The notes under the pieces were generated by a model. That model had not been told where the DNA came from. It made no database searches and worked only from the letters and a program-made list of their open reading frames with translations. The translations under genes and the position numbers were made by a program. A stretch of 41,096 nt of DNA from Oscillospiraceae bacterium (GTDB lineage Bacteria; Bacillota; Clostridia; Oscillospirales; Ruminococcaceae). Below, one piece after another: positions 32,849 through 40,618 of the stretch. Location of the stretch: assembly GCA_028720105.1 (NCBI GenBank), contig JAQYLI010000016.1, positions 1 to 41,096 on the forward strand. Direction: 5' to 3'. How positions within the stretch are numbered: the first letter of the stretch is position 1; the number at the start of each line of letters is the position of its first letter.

Positions 32849-35110
32849 ATGGATAAGAATATCGGCAAGAAGCTTGACGGCCGCTATGAGATAACCGAGC
32901 TTATCGGCATTGGCGGAATGGCGGACGTTTACAAGGCTGTGGATCTGGTTGAAAACAGAACTGTTGCCGTTAAAATTCTGAAAAATGAATTTGCAGACAA
33001 TGACGATTTTGTAAGACGGTTCAGAAATGAATCAAAGGCTATCGCCGTTCTCAGTCACCCCAATATCGTAAGGATATACGATGTGGGCTTCAGCGACCGC
33101 ATACAGTTTATCGTTATGGAGTATATTGACGGTATTACCCTCAAGGAGTTTATGGAGCAGCAGGGTGTTCTGAAATGGAAGGACTCGGTCCATTTCATTA
33201 TTCAGATACTGAGAGCCTTGCAGCACGCTCACGACAGGGGAATAGTTCACCGTGACATCAAGCCGCAGAATATTATGCTTTTTCCCGACGGCACCATCAA
33301 GGTCATGGACTTCGGAATTGCAAGATTTGCCCGTGAGGAGGGCAAGACCATTTCCGACAAGGCTATCGGCAGCGTTCATTACATCAGTCCCGAGCAGGCA
33401 AGAGGTGACATTACCGACGAAAAAAGCGATATTTACTCTGTGGGCGTAATGCTCTACGAAATGCTTACGGGTGTTAAGCCCTTTGACGCAGACACGCCTA
33501 TTGCTGTGGCGCTTATGCATATGCAGAATAATCCCAAGCCGCCCAGAGCCATCAACAATACCATTCCCGAGGGGCTTGAGAGCATTGTTATGAGAGCAAT
33601 GCAGAGAGACGCCTCCAAGCGTTATCAGTCCGCTTCGGAAATGATAAAGGATATTGAGGAATTCAAGCAAAATCCCAGCATTGTTTTTGAGTATAATTAT
33701 CTTGACACATCTTCGGGAGACGCTGAAAAGACCCAGTATTTCCAGAGACCCGAAGCCTCGGGAGTGGATAAGAGCAATGCCACTCCCGCTCACAGGTTCA
33801 AGGAAGAGACGCCGAAAAAAGCCCATAAGGACGAGGTGAGAAAAACGAAGCCTAAAAAATCCAAAGAGGAAGTTTACGAAAACGAGGATATTGACGATTA
33901 CGACGACGATGACGAGGACGACGGCGAGGTATCAAAGTCCTCTTACTTTGTTGTTGCCCTTACGGCTATTGCGGCGGCGGTAGTCATTATTGCAATGGTG
34001 TTTATCACCGTTGTCATTATGAATACCTTTATTGACGACAAAAAAACCGAGCCTATGGTCAATCTGGTGGGTCACGAGTATCAGTACTGCAAGACCTACT
34101 ATTCCGAGTACTTCACTCTTGTGGTGGGCGAAGAAAGGTATGATTCCGAGATACCCAAGGGATATATCATTTCCCACACCCCCAAGGAGGGCGCGCCTAT
34201 CGTCCGCGGAAGCACTGAGGTCAAGGCGATAGTCAGCAAGGGACCTCAGATGGTCATTGTTCCCAATGTTTACTCTCTTGAAGCAAATACCGCCGAGAGT
34301 ATGTTAAACGGAAACAAGCTTAAAGTAAGCATTGTAATGCAGAACAGCGACGCTGAAAAGAACACCGTTATAAAGACCGAGCCTGAGAGAAATACAGAAG
34401 TGGAGATAGATTCTACCGTTATTATGTATGTAAGTCTCGGACCCGAGATCTATGACGTTATTATGCCTAATCTTATCGGCGAAAACAAGGACACGGCGAA
34501 ATCAAGGCTTGAAGCTCAGGGCTTTACCGTTCAGCTCCAGGTCGAGGATTCCGCAGAGGAAGCTGATACCGTTATCGCTCAGAGTATTCCCGCTCTTGAC
34601 GCCGAGGGCAAGTCCAATATCGTAAGCCCCAATCAGACTGTGGTGCTCACCTACAGTTCGGGCAAGGCTCCGAAGCAGGCAGTCAATATCACATTTGCAG
34701 TTCCCGACGGCTTAAAGGGCAAGGCTGTATTCAACGCTTATGTAGGCGGAAATATGGCCGGAACTATCTCAATCGACAATATCGGATATGTTTCCACCAT
34801 CTCCATTCCCGTTGAGGGCAGCGATACTCAGAAAACCGTTGTGGAGGTTGCCGATGATAAGGGCAATACTGAAATTCTGGGCGAATACAACGTTGATTTC
34901 AACACAATGACTGTTTCCGAGGTCAGATTTGATAAAAATGTTCTTGTAACTATGTTCGGAGTTCCCGAGCCTACCGAGACTCAGGCTCCTGTCGAACCTG
35001 CTCAGTCCGGTGAACAGAATACAGGTTTCCACGATCCCGGTGTTGACGCGGATATTATCGACAACAACAATTACGAGGACTGGTGGAACAGCATTATTAA
35101 CAGCTATTGA
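32849..35110 (+). CDS. prkC: PASTA-domain serine/threonine kinase
   Basis: A 753-residue membrane kinase. The cytoplasmic kinase domain has a glycine loop GIGGMADV (20-27), catalytic K42, HRDIKPQN (134-141) and DFG (154-156). A basic then very acidic juxtamembrane stretch (about 322-360, ending DDYDDDDEDDGE) precedes one membrane helix (about 365-394). Outside are three PASTA-like repeats, which in relatives bind muropeptides or lipid II, then about 150 extra residues that are not PASTA and end in a Pro/Glu/Gln-rich tail and aromatic EDWWNSI. The start is ATG 32849, 8 nt after GGAG; GTG 32840 overlaps the SD. Confidence 0.96.
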   Translation: MDKNIGKKLDGRYEITELIGIGGMADVYKAVDLVENRTVAVKILKNEFADNDDFVRRFRNESKAIAVLSHPNIVRIYDVGFSDRIQFIVMEYIDGITLKEFMEQQGVLKWKDSVHFIIQILRALQHAHDRGIVHRDIKPQNIMLFPDGTIKVMDFGIARFAREEGKTISDKAIGSVHYISPEQARGDITDEKSDIYSVGVMLYEMLTGVKPFDADTPIAVALMHMQNNPKPPRAINNTIPEGLESIVMRAMQRDASKRYQSASEMIKDIEEFKQNPSIVFEYNYLDTSSGDAEKTQYFQRPEASGVDKSNATPAHRFKEETPKKAHKDEVRKTKPKKSKEEVYENEDIDDYDDDDEDDGEVSKSSYFVVALTAIAAAVVIIAMVFITVVIMNTFIDDKKTEPMVNLVGHEYQYCKTYYSEYFTLVVGEERYDSEIPKGYIISHTPKEGAPIVRGSTEVKAIVSKGPQMVIVPNVYSLEANTAESMLNGNKLKVSIVMQNSDAEKNTVIKTEPERNTEVEIDSTVIMYVSLGPEIYDVIMPNLIGENKDTAKSRLEAQGFTVQLQVEDSAEEADTVIAQSIPALDAEGKSNIVSPNQTVVLTYSSGKAPKQAVNITFAVPDGLKGKAVFNAYVGGNMAGTISIDNIGYVSTISIPVEGSDTQKTVVEVADDKGNTEILGEYNVDFNTMTVSEVRFDKNVLVTMFGVPEPTETQAPVEPAQSGEQNTGFHDPGVDADIIDNNNYEDWWNSIINSY

Positions 35111-35169
35111 TTTTTTACGGGCGGGTAAGGCAGATGTCTTGCCTGCCTGTTTGATATGGGAGAGATGGT

Positions 35170-36051
35170 ATGGTAAGCGGCACTAAAGGACTTATTCTTG
35201 AGTCTCTGGGCGGACTTTACACAGTCGAGACCGAGGACGGGGAGCTTCTGAAGCTTAAAGCAAGAGGTATCTTCCGCAAGGATGGTCTGTCTCCCTGCGC
35301 AGGGGATCGCTGTGTTGTGAGAGACGGCGTTATCAGCGAAATAGAGGAGCGGAAAAACAGCATTATCCGTCCCCCTCTGGCAAATCTTGATGTTATGGTG
35401 TTCGTGGTCTCCACCTGCGAGCCTGCGCCTAATCTCACCCTGCTGGACAAGTTTATTGCCGTATGCGAATTTAAATCTATAGAGCCTGTTATCGCCGTTA
35501 CTAAGGTGGATCTGAAAGCAAACGAGATGATACCCGAGATATATGGGAAAATCGGCATTTCCGTTGTGGTCTGTGACTATGGCAGCAGCGAGGGGCTTGA
35601 TATCATCAGAGAGAAGATTAGGGGCAGGATATGTGCATTTACGGGAAATACGGGCGCAGGCAAGTCCACTCTTTTAAATCATCTTGCTCCCGAGCTTGAA
35701 ATAAAAACTGCGGAGATAAGCCGTAAGCTTGGCAGAGGACGGCATACTACGAGAGTTTCAAGGTTGTATAAGCTTTTTGACGGTTATGCCGCCGATACCC
35801 CGGGCTTTTCAAGCTTTGACACGATGCAGTACGCCGTTATATTAAAGGACGAGCTTAAATACTGTTTCAGAGAGTTTGAAGAGTACGAGGGCAAATGCCG
35901 CTTTGCGGACTGCAGTCATATCAAGGAAAAGGGCTGTGAGGTGCTTGAAGCGGTAAACAGGGGAGACATTGCCCGCTCAAGGCACGATAGCTATTGCCAG
36001 ATGTATGAGGAAGCTAAGAATATCAAGGAATGGGAGATAAACGACAGATGA
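35170..36051 (+). CDS. rsgA: Ribosome small-subunit GTPase RsgA
   Basis: A 293-residue circularly permuted GTPase for 30S subunit maturation. An OB-fold comes first, then G-motifs in permuted order: TKVD (G4), FTGNTGAGKSTLLN (G1) and DTPGFSSF (G3). A C-terminal zinc site follows, CRFADCSHIKEKGC. The order prkC-rsgA matches B. subtilis (prkC-cpgA). Its stop overlaps the thiN start (ATGA). SD GGGAGA is 6 nt before the ATG. Confidence 0.96.
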   Translation: MVSGTKGLILESLGGLYTVETEDGELLKLKARGIFRKDGLSPCAGDRCVVRDGVISEIEERKNSIIRPPLANLDVMVFVVSTCEPAPNLTLLDKFIAVCEFKSIEPVIAVTKVDLKANEMIPEIYGKIGISVVVCDYGSSEGLDIIREKIRGRICAFTGNTGAGKSTLLNHLAPELEIKTAEISRKLGRGRHTTRVSRLYKLFDGYAADTPGFSSFDTMQYAVILKDELKYCFREFEEYEGKCRFADCSHIKEKGCEVLEAVNRGDIARSRHDSYCQMYEEAKNIKEWEINDR

Positions 36052-36656
36052 TCTGCGTTATTTTCGGTGGGGCGGACATTGAGGACTACAGCAATATCCA
36101 TATTTACGAAGGAGCCGTTGTTATCGCTGCTGACGGCGGATACCGTCACTGTGTGAGGCTTGGTATAAAGCCCGACTGCATTATTGGCGACCTTGACAGC
36201 AATGAGGAAGAGCTTCCCGAGGACTGCGAGATAATTACCGCACCCCGGGAAAAGGACGACACAGACCTTATGATGGCTGTCAAAACTGCATTTGATGAGC
36301 ATATAAACGTTTTTCACATTTACGGTGCGGACGGCGGCAGAATGGGGCACACCTTTGCTTCTGTTCAGACCTTAGCTTATATTGACAGCCACGGCGGAGA
36401 GGGAATCCTTCACGGAAACGGCTTTGTTATGAGAGTGTGCGGCAGGGGAAAGGTCAGCTTATATAATGACGGATACAAATATGTTTCCCTGTTTTCTCTT
36501 TTGGAGCACTCCGAGATTATTGCAGCGGGGCTTAAATACGGCGGAGATATTGTTCTCAAATCTGATTTTCCGTTGGGTGTGAGCAACGAGTTTACGGGCA
36601 GCTCTGCAGAAATTGAAGTGAAGTCGGGTCAAATTCTTGTTATTCTTGAAAAATAG
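36048..36656 (+). CDS. thiN: Thiamine pyrophosphokinase
   Basis: A 202-residue enzyme that transfers pyrophosphate from ATP to thiamine. Family motifs are ADGGYRHC, PDCIIGDLDS, EKDDTDLMMA and GADGGRMGHT. The start is ATG 36048 in an ATGA overlap with rsgA; ATG 36030 is in frame but has its only SD-like bases directly adjacent. The rpe gene that separates rsgA and thiN in B. subtilis is missing here. Confidence 0.93.
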   Translation: MICVIFGGADIEDYSNIHIYEGAVVIAADGGYRHCVRLGIKPDCIIGDLDSNEEELPEDCEIITAPREKDDTDLMMAVKTAFDEHINVFHIYGADGGRMGHTFASVQTLAYIDSHGGEGILHGNGFVMRVCGRGKVSLYNDGYKYVSLFSLLEHSEIIAAGLKYGGDIVLKSDFPLGVSNEFTGSSAEIEVKSGQILVILEK

Positions 36657-36675
36657 TGTGTCAAAACGCCGTGAT

Positions 36676-36714
36676 CCGAATAATATGAACTATACACTCG
36701 GTCAAATTATTCGG
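36676..36714 (+). promoter_or_regulatory. Inverted repeat in front of spoVM that reaches its SD
   Basis: CCGAATAAT (36676-36684) and ATTATTCGG (36706-36714) form a perfect 9-bp stem with a 21-nt loop. The right arm overlaps the first bases of the spoVM SD GGAGG (36713-36717). It could limit translation in the long operon transcript while a shorter transcript starting inside the loop would be freely translated. Confidence 0.5.
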
Positions 36715-36724
36715 AGGTGCTTTT

Positions 36725-36817
36725 ATGAAAATGGTAGTGGTCAAGAGCCCGAAGCTGCTTGCAGGTCTTTTCAGAATTATTTTCAGGATAAAAAAAGAAT
36801 CTGCCGATTCGGAATAA
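36725..36817 (+). CDS. spoVM: SpoVM: tiny spore-coat-anchoring peptide
   Basis: A 30-residue peptide, MKMVVVKSPKLLAGLFRIIF followed by a basic/acidic tail IKKESADSE. It matches B. subtilis SpoVM (26 residues) in its MK start, the PK-L-G--R core and the amphipathic hydrophobic helix. SpoVM recognises the convex forespore membrane and anchors SpoIVA. The location right after thiN is the same as in B. subtilis. SD GGAGG lies 7 nt before the ATG and a terminator starts 8 nt after the stop. It is too short for most gene finders. Confidence 0.88.
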   Translation: MKMVVVKSPKLLAGLFRIIFRIKKESADSE

Positions 36818-36825
36818 TCCTCATG

Positions 36826-36862
36826 ACTGCTTCATATGTATGTGTGAAGCAGTTTTTGTTTT
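36826..36862 (+). terminator. Rho-independent terminator after spoVM
   Basis: A 9-bp perfect stem (36826-36834 with 36845-36853), a 10-nt loop, and a T-rich run TTTTTGTTTT. It closes the long yicC-spoVM cluster, only 12 nt before the next gene. Confidence 0.9.
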
Positions 36863-36874
36863 GGGGGTATCGGT

Positions 36875-37162
36875 ATGAAATGCACATTTTCGGAGCTAAG
36901 GGAAAGAGAGGTCATAAGCACAAGGACGGGCGCGCGTATCGGATTTATCGACGACCTGCTGATAGACACCGAGACGGGAAAGATACTTTCCCTCATTATC
37001 TACGGAAGGTCACGTATGATGGGAATTATGGGCAGGGAGGACGATGTGGTCATATCCTGCTCGGATATCGAAAGGATTGGGACAGATACGGTGCTGGTTT
37101 CTACAGATGATGATGTTTTGTGCAGAATGAATAAAGGCGGACGGAATAATTTGTTTGAATAA
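36875..37162 (+). CDS. ylmC: YlmC/YmxH-family PRC-barrel protein
   Basis: A 95-residue protein with the PRC-barrel pattern of the YlmC/YmxH family: FSELREREVIS, TGARIGFIDDLLIDTETGKI and a DIERIGTDTVLV end. Members are found in spore formers and have been linked to sporulation; the molecular role is not known. It begins just after the spoVM terminator with GGGGG as a weak SD and no obvious own promoter, so it may depend on read-through. Confidence 0.88.
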   Translation: MKCTFSELREREVISTRTGARIGFIDDLLIDTETGKILSLIIYGRSRMMGIMGREDDVVISCSDIERIGTDTVLVSTDDDVLCRMNKGGRNNLFE

Positions 37163-37176
37163 TGTGAAATTGCCAC

Positions 37177-37205
37177 TTGAAAAATGATGGAATGTATGGT
37201 ATAAT
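37177..37205 (+). promoter_or_regulatory. Promoter of rpsB-tsf
   Basis: TTGAAA (37177-37182), a 17-nt spacer, and TATAAT (37200-37205) preceded by TATGG. The start site would be near 37212. Confidence 0.85.
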
Positions 37206-37211
37206 ATTAAA

Positions 37212-37324
37212 GCAATTCGCACGTCGGAGTTTTCGGCGGTGGTGTTTCCGTAAGACGGGAATAAAAGCCGAGCTAAACACGGCGGAGGAAAATTTTATTT
37301 TTATTAACCAGGAGGAAATTTAAA
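37212..37324 (+). promoter_or_regulatory. Structured rpsB leader, possible autoregulatory RNA
   Basis: The leader of about 110 nt can form TCGGC (37233-37237) with GCCGA (37267-37271), an inner CCGT/ACGG hairpin (37248-37258), and GTGTTT (37242-37247) with AAACAC (37275-37280). The last pairing crosses the first, as in a pseudoknot. A decoy GGAGG (37284-37288) is followed by no start codon; the true SD GGAGG is at 37311-37315. S2 autoregulates rpsB-tsf in other bacteria; whether this leader does so is inference. Confidence 0.5.
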
Positions 37325-38062
37325 ATGGGCGTAGTATCAATGAAGCAGCTTCTTGAAGCAGGCGTACACTTCGGTCACCAGACAAGAAGATGGAACCCCA
37401 AAATGGCACCTTACATCTTTACAGAAAGAAACGGTATTTACATTATCGACCTTCAGAAGACTGTAAAGAAGCTTGACGAGGCATATGCATTCGTTAAGAG
37501 CGTTGCTGCAAACGGCGACAATGTTCTTTTCGTAGGCACAAAGAAGCAGGCAGGCGATTCCGTTAAGGAAGAGGCTCTCCGTGCAGGCGCTTACTATGTA
37601 AACGCAAGATGGCTCGGCGGTATGATGACTAACTTCAAGACCATTCAGAGAAGAATTGCAAGACTCGAGCAGCTCCACACAATGCAGGAGGACGGCACAT
37701 TCAACCTTCTTCCCAAGAAGGAAGTTGTTAAGCTTGAGCTTGAAATAGAGAAGCTTGAAAAGTACCTCGGCGGTATCAAGGATATGAAGAAGCTCCCCGG
37801 TGCTCTCTTCATCGTTGACCCCCGCAAGGAGAAGATCGCTGTTTCCGAGGCTAAGAAGCTCGGTATCCCCGTTGTTGCTATCGTAGATACAAACTGCGAT
37901 CCCGACGACGCTGATTATGTTATCCCCGGCAATGATGACGCTATCAGAGCTGTAAAGCTTATTGCAGGCGCTATGGCTGACGCTATCATCGAGGGCAGAC
38001 AGGGCGAGCAGCAGCAGGCTGCAGAGGCAGAGGAAGCTGTCGAGGAAGAAGCAGCTGAGTAA
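37325..38062 (+). CDS. rpsB: 30S ribosomal protein S2
   Basis: A 245-residue protein with the S2 signatures [20 protein letters not shown] and the [12 protein letters not shown] end. The C-terminal tail is Gln/Glu/Ala-rich and acidic ([12 protein letters not shown]), a common variable region. It is followed by tsf, the universal pairing. Codon use is strongly biased, as expected for a highly expressed gene. Confidence 0.98.
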   Translation: MGVVSMKQLLEAGVHFGHQTRRWNPKMAPYIFTERNGIYIIDLQKTVKKLDEAYAFVKSVAANGDNVLFVGTKKQAGDSVKEEALRAGAYYVNARWLGGMMTNFKTIQRRIARLEQLHTMQEDGTFNLLPKKEVVKLELEIEKLEKYLGGIKDMKKLPGALFIVDPRKEKIAVSEAKKLGIPVVAIVDTNCDPDDADYVIPGNDDAIRAVKLIAGAMADAIIEGRQGEQQQAAEAEEAVEEEAAE

Positions 38063-38090
38063 TTATCCATAAATAATTATTACAGATTTC

Positions 38091-38120
38091 GGGCAGACTT
38101 TATAATAATAATGTCTGCCC
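38091..38120 (+). terminator. Hairpin between rpsB and tsf (attenuator)
   Basis: GGGCAGAC (38091-38098) pairs with GTCTGCCC (38113-38120) around a 14-nt AT loop and is followed by AAATTTCGATTT without a T-run. It probably sets the ratio of S2 to EF-Ts by partial termination or RNA processing. Confidence 0.5.
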
Positions 38121-38168
38121 AAATTTCGATTTAAACTTGATTTTAAAATAATACAGGAGGAATTTAAT

Positions 38169-39092
38169 ATGGCAAAGGTTTCACCTTCCGAGATCAAAGA
38201 ACTTATGAAAGCAACAGGCGTTGGTATGATGGACTGCAAGAAGGCTCTTGAGGAAGCTGAGGGCGATACAGAAAAGGCTGTTACCATTCTCCGTGAGAAG
38301 GGTCTTGCTACACAGGCTAAGAAGAGCGGCAGAGTTGCTGCAGAGGGTATCGTTACTTCTGTAGTTGAGGGCAATGTAGGTGCTGTTGTTGAAGTTAACA
38401 TCGAGACTGACTTCGCTGCTAACAACGACGAGTTCAAGGCTTTCGTTGCAGCAGTTGCTAAGACTGTTATCGAGAAGAACCCTGCTGATGTTGACGCACT
38501 CAAGGCTGCTACTATCAGCGGCGGCGACAAGAGCGTTGAAGAGGCTCTCCAGGATCTCTTCATCAAGATCAGAGAGAATATGGTTATCCGTCGTTTCAAG
38601 AGACTTGAGGGCGTTCTCGTTCCTTACGTTCACGGCGGCGGAAGCATCGGCGTTATGGTTAAGCTTGACACCGATCTCCCTGCTGACAAGGTATTTGAGT
38701 GCGGTAAAGACTGCGCACTCCAGGTTGCAGCTATGAACCCTGCTTATCTCAACAGAGAGTCTGTTCCCGCTGAGGTACTCGAGAACGAGAAGACTATCAT
38801 TATGGCTCAGATGGCTGAGGATCCCAAGATGGCTTCCAAGCCCGAGCAGGTAAGAGCTAAGATCGCTGAGGGCAAGGTTGGCAAGTACTACACTGAAAAC
38901 TGCCTCCTCGAGCAGGCTTTCGTTAAGGACGACAAGGTTACCGTTGGCAAGTACGTTGAGAACTGCGCTAAGGCTCTCGGCGGCAAGATCGCTGTTGCTG
39001 AGTATGTTCGCTTTGAAAGAGGCGAGGGCATCGAGAAGAAGGCTGATAACTTCGCTGAGGAAGTTGCAGCTATGGCTAAGGGCAACAACTAA
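38169..39092 (+). CDS. tsf: Elongation factor Ts
   Basis: A 307-residue nucleotide exchange factor for EF-Tu. The N-terminal UBA domain has TGVGMMDCKKALEEAEGD. The core reads EVNIETDFAANNDEF and YVHGGGSIGVMV. Length fits the full two-subdomain bacterial form. SD GGAGG lies 7-8 nt before the ATG. It is part of the rpsB transcript. Confidence 0.98.
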   Translation: MAKVSPSEIKELMKATGVGMMDCKKALEEAEGDTEKAVTILREKGLATQAKKSGRVAAEGIVTSVVEGNVGAVVEVNIETDFAANNDEFKAFVAAVAKTVIEKNPADVDALKAATISGGDKSVEEALQDLFIKIRENMVIRRFKRLEGVLVPYVHGGGSIGVMVKLDTDLPADKVFECGKDCALQVAAMNPAYLNRESVPAEVLENEKTIIMAQMAEDPKMASKPEQVRAKIAEGKVGKYYTENCLLEQAFVKDDKVTVGKYVENCAKALGGKIAVAEYVRFERGEGIEKKADNFAEEVAAMAKGNN

Positions 39093-39118
39093 TTGCTGAT
39101 TTAATATTACGAATCAAA

Positions 39119-39154
39119 ACAACTCCTCTCTGCTAAGCGGCAGGGAGGAGTTGT
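39119..39154. terminator. Shared convergent terminator hairpin
   Basis: A 15-bp nearly perfect stem (39119-39133 with 39140-39154, one G-T pair). On the minus strand it is followed by TTTTGATT, fitting termination of the minus-strand gene at 39161; the plus strand has no clean T-run but tsf also ends here. Confidence 0.75.
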
Positions 39155-39160
39155 TGCACA

Positions 39161-40072
39161 TTAAAGTTTGTTCATATTTCTAAGGAAGAGCATATTGTTG
39201 GTGGTGATAATGGACTTCCACCAGTTTTCCGCAAGAGTAAATTCTTTGTAAGGAGTACACCATTGCCAGGGAACGTTATAGGAGCCGTCGGGAAGCTGAT
39301 CGTTTATTATCATTTCACATTCGGCAAGGCAAAGGTCTTCATATCCCAAAATAAATTCGCTGTCAGCCCCGCTTATGAATGTGGAGGGGAGGGAAACGTA
39401 TTCCTTGCCCCATTTTGAGGTGTCACGGCAGATAAGCCTATCCATATTTGCGGATATTGCGGATTTTAATGCGCTAAGGTCAAAATCAGCGATATTGGCT
39501 TTTTTCAGAGTATTGTACAGCTCAAGAAAGCAGGAGGTAACGTGCTGTTCGGGTTCGGTATCGGGTGAGTAATAATATTCAAGCGCTTCGCCCGTAATGT
39601 CAATGGCTTTATTGTACAGGGGACTGTTTTTCGGGGTGTGCAAAAATATAAAAGCGGCAAGGGCGGCGGTGGGATTGTAGTTAAACAAGCTGTTTTCATT
39701 ATATTCCCACCATATGGCGTGGGGATAGTCATTGTTTGAGGGAACGGTGTTCAGCCATTGGCGTTTGTCATTGTCGAAATCCGTTCCGCTTTCAAGGAAA
39801 CGCAGCATTCCCGAAATTACGGGGTGTTCGCCCTCGAAGCCTATTCCGTCTATGATATTTGCCGCCTTCCAGGTCTGCATAGGAGCTGAATTGGGATTGA
39901 AGTTGTCCGCTTCAAGTCCGTGACCGAAGCCGCCGTCGGAGTTCTGATAGGCGGAGAGGGCGTGCATTACCGCTTCTTTTGAGCCGTTTTCAAAGTGATA
40001 CTGCCAGATGGCAAGGTCTAAGGGTCGTGCGTTTCGGTAGACAAAGGTGCGTGCTTTTTCAAATGCAGTCAT
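39161..40072 (-). CDS. Alpha/alpha-toroid protein resembling terpene cyclases, function unknown
   Basis: A 303-residue soluble protein without signal peptide or membrane helices. It carries two copies of the glycine-rich QW-type pattern of squalene-cyclase/prenyltransferase toroids: YQNSDGGFGHGLEAD (42-56) and LPDGSYNVPWQW near 265. Many Trp and Tyr residues lie between. The catalytic DXDD motif of true squalene cyclases is not seen, so enzyme function is doubtful. It is 4 nt downstream of the ASCH-like gene on the same strand, suggesting an operon. I do not recognise a named family. Confidence 0.7.
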   Translation of the reverse strand: MTAFEKARTFVYRNARPLDLAIWQYHFENGSKEAVMHALSAYQNSDGGFGHGLEADNFNPNSAPMQTWKAANIIDGIGFEGEHPVISGMLRFLESGTDFDNDKRQWLNTVPSNNDYPHAIWWEYNENSLFNYNPTAALAAFIFLHTPKNSPLYNKAIDITGEALEYYYSPDTEPEQHVTSCFLELYNTLKKANIADFDLSALKSAISANMDRLICRDTSKWGKEYVSLPSTFISGADSEFILGYEDLCLAECEMIINDQLPDGSYNVPWQWCTPYKEFTLAENWWKSIITTNNMLFLRNMNKL

Positions 40073-40076
40073 ATTT

Positions 40077-40544
40077 TTATTCCTTTCCTGTGAGACGTGA
40101 TTTTTCGTAATTATAGGGAATGCTTGTGCCTTGGAGAACGTCCTCGATCTTTTCGATTATGAGCCAATCGTCCATATTGTTCTGTTTTTCAAAGCAGAGG
40201 GGAGGGTCGATGGGGGAGACGCTGTCAAATTCTGTGAGACATATGCACTTTTTATGCCAGCGCTGACGCTGCTTTTCGGATAGGTCAAGCTTTTCGGAGT
40301 TATCGCTTAAAACCTTATCAATTTCCTCTTCGGACAGCTTGACAAAATTCTGAACGCTTTTTACTCTTGCTTTGGCGGATATTTTTGCCGAACCCTTTTC
40401 CATAAAGTAAAGAGTTTCGCCCTCAAATACCCTGCTGTGAGGTATCTTCCGACCGGCGGCACTGCGGATAATCATTGTTTTTGTACCGCTCATAATTTTG
40501 CTCAGCACTTTTTCTTTATCGTCGCAATAAACGAGGTGAACCAT
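40077..40544 (-). CDS. ASCH/PUA-like RNA-binding-type protein
   Basis: A 155-residue protein. The N-terminal part, with KIMSGTKTMIIR, RVFEGETLYFMEKG and a following beta-rich KARVKSV, fits the ASCH (PUA-like) fold, which is often involved in RNA or nucleotide binding. The rest is charged and helical, with two cysteines in KKCICLTEF. A TATAAT on the minus strand around 40575-40580 could be its promoter, without a good -35. The assignment to ASCH is by pattern only. Confidence 0.6.
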   Translation of the reverse strand: MVHLVYCDDKEKVLSKIMSGTKTMIIRSAAGRKIPHSRVFEGETLYFMEKGSAKISAKARVKSVQNFVKLSEEEIDKVLSDNSEKLDLSEKQRQRWHKKCICLTEFDSVSPIDPPLCFEKQNNMDDWLIIEKIEDVLQGTSIPYNYEKSRLTGKE

Positions 40545-40618
40545 ATTTTGACAGTCCTTTCTGTTTTTCTTTTATTATACAGCATAAGCAGAAATATGTA
40601 TTGGAAAAATGCGACATT

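Noticed and set aside
36691..36698. TATACACT as a sigma-E -10 box (CATACAMT) for spoVM
   Set aside because: One mismatch only, but no sigma-E -35 element is found 13-15 nt upstream; not listed as a promoter.
36637..37110. Plus-strand open frame of 157 codons
   Set aside because: It is out of frame with spoVM and ylmC, crosses a strong terminator, and its composition is basic and repetitive; the two smaller genes explain the region.
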